In this document: positions 6,744-15,032 of the stretch, piece after piece
Layout of the letters: every line of letters starts with the position of its first letter
Position numbering within the stretch: position 1 is the stretch's first letter
Source of the DNA: JBEVOS01 sp044226655
GTDB lineage: Bacteria; Pseudomonadota; Alphaproteobacteria; Caulobacterales; Aquidulcibacteraceae
Direction: 5' to 3'
Assembly (NCBI GenBank): GCA_044226655.1
Contig: JBGAGO010000001.1
Span: forward strand, 1,352,957-1,416,956
Length of the DNA: 64,000 nucleotides
Program-made: the position numbers and the translations under genes
The notes under the pieces: generated by a model
Told to the model about the DNA's origin: nothing
Seen by the model: the letters and a program-made list of their open reading frames with translations, nothing else
Databases searched by the model: none

Positions 6744-8123
6744 TCACCCCCCGCCGTAGCGCTGCTTCAGCACCCGCCAACTCGCCCGCAAAGTCTGCGC
6801 TTCCCCGCCCACCGGCCGCGAAGGTTTTTCGCGCGGGGCCCAGGCGTAGATGTCGAAATGCCCCCAGGCTTTTGCGGCGACGAATTTCTTGAGGAAGAGG
6901 GCGGCGTAGACCGAGCCGGCCATCGGGCCATCGCCGGTGTTCTTCAGATCGGCGATGGGGCTGTCCATATCGCCCTCATAGGGGGCCCAGAGCGGCATGC
7001 GCCACAGCGGATCGGCGGTTTCCGCGGAGGCCTTCGCATACGAATCCGCGAGCGCATCATCGTCTGTATAGAGCGGCGGCAGATCGGGGCCGAGCGCGCT
7101 GCGCGCCGCGCCCGTCAGCGTCGCGAAATCGAGGATGAGATCGGGATTGTCCTCCGAGGCGCGCGCCAGCGCATCGGCCAGCACGAGGCGGCCCTCGGCG
7201 TCGGTGTTGTCGATCTCGACGGTGAGGCCCTTGCGGCTTCGGATGATGTCGCCGGGACGGAACGCATCGCCCGCGATCGCGTTCTCCGCAATCGCCAGAT
7301 AGACATCGAGCCGCACCGGCAATTTCGCATCCATGACGAGCTGGCCGAGCGCGAGCGCATGCGCCGCCCCGCCCATATCCTTCTTCATGATGCGCATGCC
7401 CGTGTCGGGCTTGATGTCGAGACCGCCGGTATCGAACGTGATGCCCTTGCCGACGAGCGCCACGCGCGGCGCGTTGGCTTGGCCCCAGGACAGATGCACC
7501 AGCCGCGGCGCTTCATGCGCGGCGCGGCCGACCGCGTGGATGAGCGGATAATTCTCGCTGAGCAGCGCCTCGCCTTCGATCGTTTCGATCTCCGCGCCAT
7601 AGCGCGCGGCGACGTCTTCGGCGGCCGCTTGCAGCGCGGCGGGGCCCATATCGCCGGCCGGCGTGTTGACGAGATCGCGCGCCAGCCAGGACGCGCGCAC
7701 CACGCGCTCGACCTCGGCGATATCGGCGCCATCGGGCCAGACGAGGCGTGGCAGCGGGCGCCGGCGCGCGCGATAGCGCGTGAACGCATAGCCGCCCAGG
7801 CCCCAGGCGATCGCAACCAGCCCGGCCGCGAACTCGCGCGGCGCTTGCGCGATCTTGTAATCGCCTGCCGGCAAATGCTGCGCGAGCGCGCCCATCAGCA
7901 TCGCCGTCGGCGCATCGCCCAGGCCGAACAGCACGCGCTCGATCGCGCCATCGGTGGCGGGCACGACCAGGATGCGGCCGCTCTGGCCGCGAAAATCGCT
8001 GGCCGCGGTGAAGCGCTTCAGCGCTTCGGCCCGCGTCTCGATCCAGGCGCCCCATTCGGCGGCGCGCAGGGCGTGGATCGGAATGGCGGACGCAGACTCG
8101 GTCAGGAAGGGAAGATCGCTCAT
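6744..8123 (-). CDS. Leucyl aminopeptidase family (M17) peptidase
   Basis: 459-residue M17 metallopeptidase starting MSDLPFLTES at 8123. The open frame continues upstream to 9386 only because the opposite strand is GC-rich coding sequence; the extension has no domain. The C-terminal catalytic domain shows VALVGKGITFDTGGLDIK (metal and substrate Lys/Asp, 222-238), MKKDMGGAAHA and the family signature NTDAEGRLVLADAL (306-319). It resembles the short PepA/PepB-like group and should release N-terminal residues in the cytoplasm. It is divergent from the TadD-like TPR gene with 80 nt between starts. Confidence 0.93.
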   Translation of the reverse strand: MSDLPFLTESASAIPIHALRAAEWGAWIETRAEALKRFTAASDFRGQSGRILVVPATDGAIERVLFGLGDAPTAMLMGALAQHLPAGDYKIAQAPREFAAGLVAIAWGLGGYAFTRYRARRRPLPRLVWPDGADIAEVERVVRASWLARDLVNTPAGDMGPAALQAAAEDVAARYGAEIETIEGEALLSENYPLIHAVGRAAHEAPRLVHLSWGQANAPRVALVGKGITFDTGGLDIKPDTGMRIMKKDMGGAAHALALGQLVMDAKLPVRLDVYLAIAENAIAGDAFRPGDIIRSRKGLTVEIDNTDAEGRLVLADALARASEDNPDLILDFATLTGAARSALGPDLPPLYTDDDALADSYAKASAETADPLWRMPLWAPYEGDMDSPIADLKNTGDGPMAGSVYAALFLKKFVAAKAWGHFDIYAWAPREKPSRPVGGEAQTLRASWRVLKQRYGGG

Positions 8124-8203
8124 GCAGCGCTTATAGCGCGCATTAGGGGTTTGTTGAGCAGCGCGGGCGGAGGCTCCTGCAATCTTTGGATAAGGATTCG
8201 TCC

Positions 8204-9097
8204 ATGCGCGCTGCGCCGATGGTTTCTTTGCTGGCGACGGGTGCGCTCGGCGCGTGCGCATCGATGGGGCATGGCGCGGACGCCAGCAGCCAGCACCGCT
8301 TGAGCGATCTAGGCGATCAGCGCGCGCAGGCCGCGCAAGGCGACCAGGGCGCACAGCGAGGCCAAGGCGCCCAGCGCGGTCAGGGCGCGCAACGCGGTCA
8401 GCGCGACGGCGCCCCGCCGATCGATCAGCAGGCGCGCGCCAATATCGGGCGCGAAGACGTGCTGACGCAGATGACGTTCTGGGCCCAGGAATACACCAAT
8501 CATCCCGAAGACCTCGAAGCCTCGCGTCATTTCGTCGACGTGCTGCGCGCGGGCGGGCGCTATGAGCGCGCCGCGCAGGTCGCCGAAGAATCGCTCGGCC
8601 GCCATGACGGCGACATCGAACTGATGCGCGGCCTGGGCCTATCCTATCTCGGCGCGGGCCGGCCGCAGGACGCGCTGCGTCCGCTGGCGATCGTCGCGCA
8701 CAGCGATGCGCACGATTGGAAGAGCCGCTCGGCGCTCGGCGTCGCGCTCGATCAGCTTGGCCGCTTCGACGACGCGCGCCGCGCCTATCAGGAAGCGCTC
8801 GACATTCAGCCCAATGAGCCGGGCGTGATGACCAATATGGGCGTGTCGCAGCTGATGGCCGGCGATCCTGCGGCGGCGGAAACGATCCTGCGCCAAGCCT
8901 CTCAATTGCCCAACGCGCCGCCGGAAGCGCGCACCAATCTCGCGCTCGCGGTCGGCCTGCAGGGCCGCTTCGCCGAAGCCGAACAATTGGAGCGCATCGA
9001 TCTGCCGCCCAATCTCGTCGCCGAGAACATGGATTACATCCGCTCTCTGCTGAGCGACGGCCATCGCTGGAGCGATCTCGAACACGCGCGGCAATAG
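8204..9097 (+). CDS. TPR lipoprotein, TadD-like pilus assembly protein
   Basis: 297-residue lipoprotein: signal ending in lipobox LGAC (C18), then a Gln/Gly/Ala-rich linker containing tandem copies of GAQRGQ (DNA about 8341-8402), then at least four TPR units (for example ALGVALDQLGRFDDARRAYQEALDIQPNE and NMGVSQLMAGDPAAAETILRQA). The ATG at 8204 has AAGGA 8 nt upstream; an in-frame TTG at 8186 has none. TPR lipoproteins next to tad genes are usually TadD, which helps assemble the secretin, so this is the most likely role. It converges on tadC. Confidence 0.82.
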   Translation: MRAAPMVSLLATGALGACASMGHGADASSQHRLSDLGDQRAQAAQGDQGAQRGQGAQRGQGAQRGQRDGAPPIDQQARANIGREDVLTQMTFWAQEYTNHPEDLEASRHFVDVLRAGGRYERAAQVAEESLGRHDGDIELMRGLGLSYLGAGRPQDALRPLAIVAHSDAHDWKSRSALGVALDQLGRFDDARRAYQEALDIQPNEPGVMTNMGVSQLMAGDPAAAETILRQASQLPNAPPEARTNLALAVGLQGRFAEAEQLERIDLPPNLVAENMDYIRSLLSDGHRWSDLEHARQ

Positions 9098-9130
9098 CGC
9101 TGCGCCATAGCCCCATCTGAAACGCGCCGC

Positions 9131-9388
9131 GCACCCCTCCCCGTGAGGGGAGGGGGGAGGGGGCAGGGGGTGGGGCGAACCGTGACATCAGTTGTTTGCA
9201 CGCGCCTGCAGAGGGGGCTCTGTTTCGACCGCAGATGTCGAAATGAGCGCGCGATCCTTCGCGCGCCGGGCTTCGCCCCACCCCTGGCCCCCTCCCCTCG
9301 CGGGGAGGGGGAGGCGTTACAACCTCGCGCAACACGCGATGCACGCCAACTCCCTCCCAGCCTCCCGCTTGCAGCGGGAGGCGCAAGG
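9131..9388. repeat. Composite family A repeat between the TPR gene and tadC
   Basis: Contains CCCTCCCCGTGAGGGGAGGG and GGGGCAGGGGGTGGGGCGAAC, then the inverse CGCCCCACCCCTGGCCCCCTCCCC near 9275-9305, and a third arm CTCCCAGCCTCCCGCTTGCAGCGGGAGG near 9351. Short frames that cross it are not genes. Confidence 0.75.
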
Positions 9389-9422
9389 AAGCGCTCGCAT
9401 CTTCGAAGATAAGTGATCGCGC

Positions 9423-10400
9423 TTAGTGCTGCTGCGCGAGGATCGTCGTGATCTGGATGATCGCCGGGCCCATGATGACGGCGAATAGCACCGGCAGGAA
9501 GAACACGATCATCGGCACGGTGAGCTTGGCGGGCAGGGCGGCGGCCTTCTTTTCAGCTTCCGCGAGGCGCAGTTCGCGATTTTCCTTCGCCATCACGCGC
9601 AGCGCATTGCCGACGGGCGTGCCGTATTTCTCCGCCTGCGTCAGCGCCATCGCCACGCCCTTGACGCCCGGATGATTGGTGCGGCGCGCCAGGTTTTCAT
9701 ACGCCATGCGGCGCTCGGGCAGATAGGAGAGCTCGGCCGTCGTCAGCGCGAATTCTTCGGCCAGCTCCACGCTCGCGGTCGCGATCTCCTGGCCGACGCG
9801 CTGCAGCGCCATTTCGATCGACATGCCAGCCTCGACGCAGATCAGCAGCATGTCGAGGCTGTCGGGAAACGCGCGCATGATGGCTTCGCGCCGTTTGGCG
9901 GCGCGGTTCGAGAGATAGATGTTCGGCGCATAAAAGCCGGCCGCGACGGCGACCATCACGATCACGGCCTTCATCTGCAGCGTGAGATCGAGCTTGCCGC
10001 CCATCATCATCAGATAGAAGAACGCGCCCAGGCCGAACGCGATCGGCAGCGCGGCGCGGTAGAAATAGAACATCGTGGTCGCGGCCTGGCCGCGCAGGCC
10101 GGCGCGCACCAGCGATTCGGCGAGCTTGTCGTCGGCGAGGCGCCGCTGCAGCTGCAGACGCTCGACCATGCCCGTCGCGAACTGGTTCGCCGAGGCGTGC
10201 GTGATGCTGGTCTTGTTCAGTTCCGCGCGTGAGCGCTTGCGCAATTCCTCACGCCGCTTCGCAACCTCCTTGAGGCGCGTGGCGAGCTTGTCTTCCTGCA
10301 TCATCGGCGAGGCGACGGTGACGATGGTGGCGAAGCATGCCAGCGCGCCCAATCCGCCTGCGATGTTCACGGGGTCGGTGAGGAGTTTGACGATGTCCAT
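9423..10400 (-). CDS. tadC: Tad pilus inner-membrane platform protein TadC
   Basis: 325 residues with a GspF/TadC (T2SSF) domain: FPDSLDMLLICVEAGMSIEMALQRVG in the middle, flanked by membrane segments at about 15-35, 105-150 and a C-terminal pair (LTVPMIVFFLPVLFAVIMGP). Together with TadB it forms the inner-membrane platform that couples the CpaF ATPase to pilin assembly. It is the last gene of the minus-strand cpa/tad operon, starting 9 nt after the tadB stop. Confidence 0.94.
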   Translation of the reverse strand: MDIVKLLTDPVNIAGGLGALACFATIVTVASPMMQEDKLATRLKEVAKRREELRKRSRAELNKTSITHASANQFATGMVERLQLQRRLADDKLAESLVRAGLRGQAATTMFYFYRAALPIAFGLGAFFYLMMMGGKLDLTLQMKAVIVMVAVAAGFYAPNIYLSNRAAKRREAIMRAFPDSLDMLLICVEAGMSIEMALQRVGQEIATASVELAEEFALTTAELSYLPERRMAYENLARRTNHPGVKGVAMALTQAEKYGTPVGNALRVMAKENRELRLAEAEKKAAALPAKLTVPMIVFFLPVLFAVIMGPAIIQITTILAQQH

Positions 10401-10409
10401 GGCCCCGCC

Positions 10410-11393
10410 TCAGAATTTGAAGTTGATCATGGAGCGCATCACGAAAATGCCGGTCGCCATCATGAAGCCGGCGCCGAGCAGGATCAGCTTGCCCACATCG
10501 GTCGTGAACAGGAGATCCATGTAGCCGGGCCGAATGATGTAGACGATCAGCATGACGAGGAAGGGCAGCGAGCCGATGATGAGCGCCGAGGCCTTCGCTT
10601 CGGAGGAGAGCGCGTTGACCTTGGCCTTCATCAGCTTGCGCGCGCGCAGTACGCCCGCGAGGTTGCCCAGCGATTCCGAGAGATTGCCGCCCGTCTTCTG
10701 CTGGATCAGCAGCACGATGACGAAGAAATTCACTTCCGGCAGCGGCATCCGCTCGTAGAATTTCTGCAGATTCTGATCGAACGGCATGCCCATGGCCTGG
10801 CCGTCGACCAGCTGGCGGAATTCCTCGCGCAGCGGCTCCGAGCTTTCCGCCGCGATGATGCGCAAACATTGGTTCAGCGGCAGGCCGCTCTTCACGCCGC
10901 GCACGATGATTTCGATCGCGTCGGCCAGCTGGCTGGAGAATTTCTTCTGCCGCATGCCGATGAGAAAGCCGAGCATCCAGCGCGGCAGGCCGAACACGCC
11001 GATGGCTGCGCCCATCCCAACGCCGATGATGTGGTGCGAAACCAGGAAGCCGATGAGGGCGAGCACGGCGCCCACGCCGCCGGCCACACACCAATAGACC
11101 GTCAAACTCGCGGCGATGCCCGCCTGCACGAGCTGGCCTTTGATCGACACCCGCGCCTTGCGCGATTGCTTTTCGCTGGCGGCGAGGTCTTTCAGCGCTT
11201 CCTGCGTCGATTGGCGCCGCTTGATCGCGGCGGTTTCGTTGGCGTCGCGCCGCTTCACATTGCGCGAGGCGACGGCCTTGATGCGCTTTTTGCCTTTGGC
11301 GCCGGGCGAGGGCGCGCCGCCGCCGGCAAACGCCACGCCGAGGCCCGCGATCGCCACGAAGGCGAAGATGGCGATCAGGATTTCCGGACCCAT
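10410..11393 (-). CDS. tadB: Tad pilus inner-membrane platform protein TadB
   Basis: 327 residues, T2SSF family. An N-terminal membrane segment and a basic linker rich in Lys/Arg (KGKKRIKAVASRNVKRRDA) precede two central membrane segments and the conserved LADAIEIIVRGVKSGLPLNQCLRIIA, followed by a second membrane pair. The ATG at 11393 overlaps the cpaF stop (TGATG), indicating coupling; a GTG lies one codon earlier. Caulobacter names for the tadB/tadC pair are cpaG/cpaH. Confidence 0.94.
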   Translation of the reverse strand: MGPEILIAIFAFVAIAGLGVAFAGGGAPSPGAKGKKRIKAVASRNVKRRDANETAAIKRRQSTQEALKDLAASEKQSRKARVSIKGQLVQAGIAASLTVYWCVAGGVGAVLALIGFLVSHHIIGVGMGAAIGVFGLPRWMLGFLIGMRQKKFSSQLADAIEIIVRGVKSGLPLNQCLRIIAAESSEPLREEFRQLVDGQAMGMPFDQNLQKFYERMPLPEVNFFVIVLLIQQKTGGNLSESLGNLAGVLRARKLMKAKVNALSSEAKASALIIGSLPFLVMLIVYIIRPGYMDLLFTTDVGKLILLGAGFMMATGIFVMRSMINFKF

Positions 11394-12886
11394 CACGCGT
11401 TCTCCGCTTCATCGAGCGCGGCGGCGAGTTCCTTCTCGAGGCCGAAATAGCGGGCGCGCTCCCAAAAGCGCGGACGGCCCACGCCCGTGGCGCGGTGACG
11501 CCCGATGATGCGCCCGTTCTGGTCTTCGCCCTGAATTTCGTAGAGCAGCAGATCCTGCGTGATGATGGTCTCGCCTTCGAGGCCCATCACCTCGGTGATC
11601 TGCGTGATGCGGCGCGAACCATCGCGCAGACGCGCGGCCTGGATGACGACATCGACCGCCGCGACCACGATTTCGCGAATGGTTTTCGGCGGCAGCGAAA
11701 AGCCGCCCATCGTGATCATGGATTCCAGACGCGAGAGCCCTTCACGCGGCGTGTTGGCGTGCAACGTGCCCATGGAGCCGTCGTGGCCCGTGTTCATCGC
11801 CTGCAACAGGTCGAACGCTTCGGGGCCGCGGACTTCGCCGACGATGATGCGGTCAGGCCGCATCCGCAGGCAGTTCTTGACGAGATCGCGCATCGTCACC
11901 TGGCCCGAGCCTTCAAGGTTCGGCGGGCGGGTTTCCAGACGCACGGTGTGCGGCTGCTGCAGCTGCAATTCCGCGGCGTCTTCGCAGGTGATGATCCGTT
12001 CGGTCGGATCGATGAAGGCCGTGAGCGTGTTGAGCAGCGTCGTCTTGCCCGAGCCCGTACCGCCCGAGATCAGCACATTGCATCGGCACGCGCCGATGAT
12101 CTGCAGGATGCGCGCGCCGGCCGGCGAGATCGAGCCGAACTCCACGAGGTTCGAAAGCTTGAGCTTGTCCTTCTTGAACTTCCGGATGGTGAGCGTCGGC
12201 CCATCGATCGCCAGCGGGGGCACGATGACGTTGACGCGCGAGCCATCCGGCAAGCGCGCGTCGCAGATCGGCGAGCTTTCATCGACGCGCCGGCCGACCT
12301 GGCTGACGATGCGCTGACAGATGTTCATCAGCTGGCCATTGTCGCGGAAGCGCACGGCCGTCTTCGACACCTTGCCGTTGACTTCGATGAAGACGCCCGC
12401 CGCGCCATTGACCATGATGTCGGCGATATCGTCGCGCGCCAGCAGCGGTTCGAGCGGGCCATAGCCCAGCACGTCGTTGCAGATGTCGTCGAGCAGGGCT
12501 TCCTGCTCCGGGATCGACATGACGACGTTCTTGATCGAGATGATCTCGGCGACGATGTCGCGGATTTCGTCGCGCGCGCTTTCGGGATCGAGCTGCGCCA
12601 GCTGCGACAGATCGATGGTTTCGATCAGCGCGTTGAAGATCGTCGATTTGACCCGGTAATACGCTTCGGAGCGATATTCCTGTGGCTCTTGCGGTTCGGC
12701 GCTGGGCGCGGGCGCGCGCTGCTTGCTCGCGGCCGGCGCCTGCGGCGCGAGCGGCGGGCTGGCTTGCGCAGGGCGCGCGGAGACGGGCTTAGGCGCAGAA
12801 GCTGTGGGCGCCGGCCGCATCGGCGGCGGCGATGGCGCGCCTCCCTCAGAAAGGGGCGGGTCTCCGGCGTTGCGCTTTCCGAACAT
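11393..12886 (-). CDS. cpaF: Tad pilus assembly/retraction ATPase CpaF (TadA)
   Basis: 497-residue secretion ATPase. A proline-rich disordered leader (1-75) precedes the N-terminal domain and the RecA-like core: Walker A SGGTGSGKTTLLN (274-286), Asp box ITCEDAAELQLQQPHTV, Walker B RIIVGEVRGPEAFDLL and His box GHDGSMGTLHANTPREGL. It powers pilus extension, and in Caulobacter also retraction. It starts 6 nt after the cpaE stop and overlaps tadB. The proline-rich leader is longer than in many homologues. Confidence 0.97.
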   Translation of the reverse strand: MFGKRNAGDPPLSEGGAPSPPPMRPAPTASAPKPVSARPAQASPPLAPQAPAASKQRAPAPSAEPQEPQEYRSEAYYRVKSTIFNALIETIDLSQLAQLDPESARDEIRDIVAEIISIKNVVMSIPEQEALLDDICNDVLGYGPLEPLLARDDIADIMVNGAAGVFIEVNGKVSKTAVRFRDNGQLMNICQRIVSQVGRRVDESSPICDARLPDGSRVNVIVPPLAIDGPTLTIRKFKKDKLKLSNLVEFGSISPAGARILQIIGACRCNVLISGGTGSGKTTLLNTLTAFIDPTERIITCEDAAELQLQQPHTVRLETRPPNLEGSGQVTMRDLVKNCLRMRPDRIIVGEVRGPEAFDLLQAMNTGHDGSMGTLHANTPREGLSRLESMITMGGFSLPPKTIREIVVAAVDVVIQAARLRDGSRRITQITEVMGLEGETIITQDLLLYEIQGEDQNGRIIGRHRATGVGRPRFWERARYFGLEKELAAALDEAENA

Positions 12887-12892
12887 TCAGTC

Positions 12893-14329
12893 TCACCGGT
12901 TGAGGAACGGAATGCGCACGGCCAATTGCGCCTTCTTGGGTTCTTGAACTTTGCGGCCTGTGAGCGAAGCGGCGAGCGCATCGATCGCGAGCGCGGTCTT
13001 ATGCGCGGGCTGCACTTCGCCGATCATCTGGCCGTTATTGGCGGCCATGCCGAAGAGCGCCGGATCGAACGCCAGAGTGGTCTCCGGCTCCGAGCCCAGC
13101 GCTTCGGCGAAATCCTTCAGCGGAATTTCTGGCCGCTTGGGCACGCCCGCCATGTTCAGCACGACGCGCGGCGCATTGTCGTAAGGCCGCGAGGCGCGCA
13201 GCAGATCGATGATGTTCTTCGAATTGCGCAGCGAGGCGAGATCGGGCGAGCCGACGATCACGATATCGTCCGCCGAGAGCAGAATCTGCTTCACCCAGCT
13301 CGACCAGGTGTGCGGCAAGTCCAGCACGATGTAGGGGCTGGTGCGGCGCACGCGGTCGATCACGGTTTCGAACGCCATCGGATCGAGTTCGAATTCGCGT
13401 TCGAGCGTCGCCGGCGCGGTCAGCATTTGCAGGCGCTGCGTGTGCTTGGTGGTGAGCCGTTCGAGCAGCACGTCATCGACGCGATCAGGCGCGAGCAGGG
13501 CGTCGGCCACCGATTGCTGCGGGTCCTGATTGAAATCGAGCGCGGCCGTGCCGAACGAGAGATCGAGATCGATCAGCGTGGCGCCCGCTTCCTGTCGCTC
13601 GGCGATCGACCACGCGAGATTGTGCGCGAGCGTGGAGGCGCCGACGCCGCCGCGCGCGCCGATCACCGCGACCACGCGGCCCGCGAACGGCTTCTCTGCG
13701 CTGACGTAAAGCCCGCAAATCGCGCGGATGAGCTCCACCGGCTGGATCGGCGGCACGATATATTCGCTCACGCCCCGGCGCATCAGTTCGCGGAACAGCG
13801 CGATGTCGTTGACGGCGCCGAGGATGACGACCTTGGTGCCTTCTTCGATCACCTGCGCGAGGCGATCGAGGCTGCGCAGCATCGCCGAGCTTTGCTGCGT
13901 CGTGTCCAGAATGAGCAGGTTCGGGCTCGCGGTCGTGCTAAAGCGCGTCAGCGCGGCTTCGATGCCGCCGAGTTCGACCACGATATCGGCCTTCGCCATG
14001 CGCCGGTCGGAGGCGGCGCTCTGGATCAGGCGCGCGATCTCGGGGCGGTCGCAGCAGGCGTGGATCGTGATCCGCGGGATCGGTTGCTCGGTGATGTGGC
14101 CGTCGTCATGAATGGCCGGCGGCGGGGCCGCCGTCAGGCCGAACGGATCGTCGGTCTCTTCCGCATGCTCGTCGGCATTGGCGAGCGGCGCATCGAACGG
14201 CGGCGGCTCTTCCTCATCGCCCTCGATGCCGCCGAGACCGAAAGTCTCGTCGTCTTCCAGGACGAAATCATCATCCTCGTCGTCGTTGTCGGAGACGCTC
14301 CAGGAGAGCTCGGCGTTCGAACCGCTCAT
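12893..14329 (-). CDS. cpaE: Pilus localisation ATPase CpaE (MinD/ParA-like)
   Basis: 478 residues starting MSGSNAELSWS at 14329, with a GAGGGG ribosome site; the frame extends to 14590 without support. An acidic, low-complexity leader (13-62) is followed by a receiver-like domain (about 85-205) and a MinD/ParA ATPase with deviant Walker motif GARGGVGASTLAHNLAW (224-240) and IVLDLPHTWSSW. CpaE positions the pilus machine at the pole in Caulobacter. The receiver-like part lacks an obvious full set of phosphorylation residues. It follows cpaD by 8 nt. Confidence 0.93.
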   Translation of the reverse strand: MSGSNAELSWSVSDNDDEDDDFVLEDDETFGLGGIEGDEEEPPPFDAPLANADEHAEETDDPFGLTAAPPPAIHDDGHITEQPIPRITIHACCDRPEIARLIQSAASDRRMAKADIVVELGGIEAALTRFSTTASPNLLILDTTQQSSAMLRSLDRLAQVIEEGTKVVILGAVNDIALFRELMRRGVSEYIVPPIQPVELIRAICGLYVSAEKPFAGRVVAVIGARGGVGASTLAHNLAWSIAERQEAGATLIDLDLSFGTAALDFNQDPQQSVADALLAPDRVDDVLLERLTTKHTQRLQMLTAPATLEREFELDPMAFETVIDRVRRTSPYIVLDLPHTWSSWVKQILLSADDIVIVGSPDLASLRNSKNIIDLLRASRPYDNAPRVVLNMAGVPKRPEIPLKDFAEALGSEPETTLAFDPALFGMAANNGQMIGEVQPAHKTALAIDALAASLTGRKVQEPKKAQLAVRIPFLNR

Positions 14330-14337
14330 CGTGCCCC

Positions 14338-15021
14338 TCACTGCACCGCGTTGGAAATGGTGACGCGCTCGTCGTTCGTGCGCGTTGCGGCGGTCGGTTC
14401 GCCGCGGCGATAATGGTCGAGAACCACGGCGCGGCGGCCGCCATCGCGCGCTTGCTCGTCGCGCGGCTCGATCAGATCGTGCGGATCGTCGATCATTGCG
14501 GCCAGATTGGCCTGCGCCGAACAGCCGAAGCTCTCGTACGGTTGGTTGTTCGATTGATGCGCCAGATCCTGCGTCCAGAGCGGCGCGCATTCCGGCGCGA
14601 AGGCCTCGAACCGGGTGAAGCTCAGCACCACCGGCGCGCCATTGGCTTGCGAGCCGTCATAGGCCGCGCCCGAAATCGCCGCATAGGGCACGCCGGATTC
14701 GACCAGGCGCATGCGCGTCTCGTGGGCGATGCGCGCGGCCGCATCCGCGTTCGCGCCGCCCGAAGGGATGCTCATGATCAGCGGCCCATGCCCGACGCGC
14801 AGATAGCGCGCCGCGAAATCGGCGATCTGCGCCTGATCCGTCACCGGCAGCATCAGCTCATCGGACGCCACGGCGACGTCCAGGCGATCGCCGGTCTGCT
14901 CGACGCGGATTTGGTGGCGGTCGGCGGCGGTCGCGATCGGCGGGCCGTCCGGCGTCGGCACGCCGGCGCACGAGGCCAGCGCTGCGAGCGCGCTCACGCC
15001 GAGGAGAAGCTTCGTGTTCAT
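14338..15021 (-). CDS. cpaD: Pilus biogenesis lipoprotein CpaD
   Basis: 227 residues, start ATG 15021 with GAGGAG 8 nt upstream. A lipoprotein signal ends with LASC (ALAALASCAG). The CpaD family pattern is visible: DFAARYLRVGHGPLIMSIPSGG and, near the C-terminus, FGCSAQANLAAMIDDPHDLI followed by a YRRGEPT ending. CpaD is thought to act as a pilotin-like partner of the CpaC secretin. It lies between cpaC (11 nt) and cpaE (8 nt) in the operon. Confidence 0.92.
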   Translation of the reverse strand: MNTKLLLGVSALAALASCAGVPTPDGPPIATAADRHQIRVEQTGDRLDVAVASDELMLPVTDQAQIADFAARYLRVGHGPLIMSIPSGGANADAAARIAHETRMRLVESGVPYAAISGAAYDGSQANGAPVVLSFTRFEAFAPECAPLWTQDLAHQSNNQPYESFGCSAQANLAAMIDDPHDLIEPRDEQARDGGRRAVVLDHYRRGEPTAATRTNDERVTISNAVQ

Positions 15022-15032
15022 CTGCGCACTCC

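Noticed and set aside
8124..9386. N-terminal extension of the M17 peptidase frame to an 880-residue protein
   Set aside because: It lies antisense to the TPR lipoprotein and the family A repeat, has no domain, and a normal ATG start is present at 8123.
11495..14413. Plus-strand open frame of 972 codons opposite cpaF and cpaE
   Set aside because: It is a shadow of two certain minus-strand genes; its composition (Arg, Asp, His rich) is what GC-rich antisense frames give.
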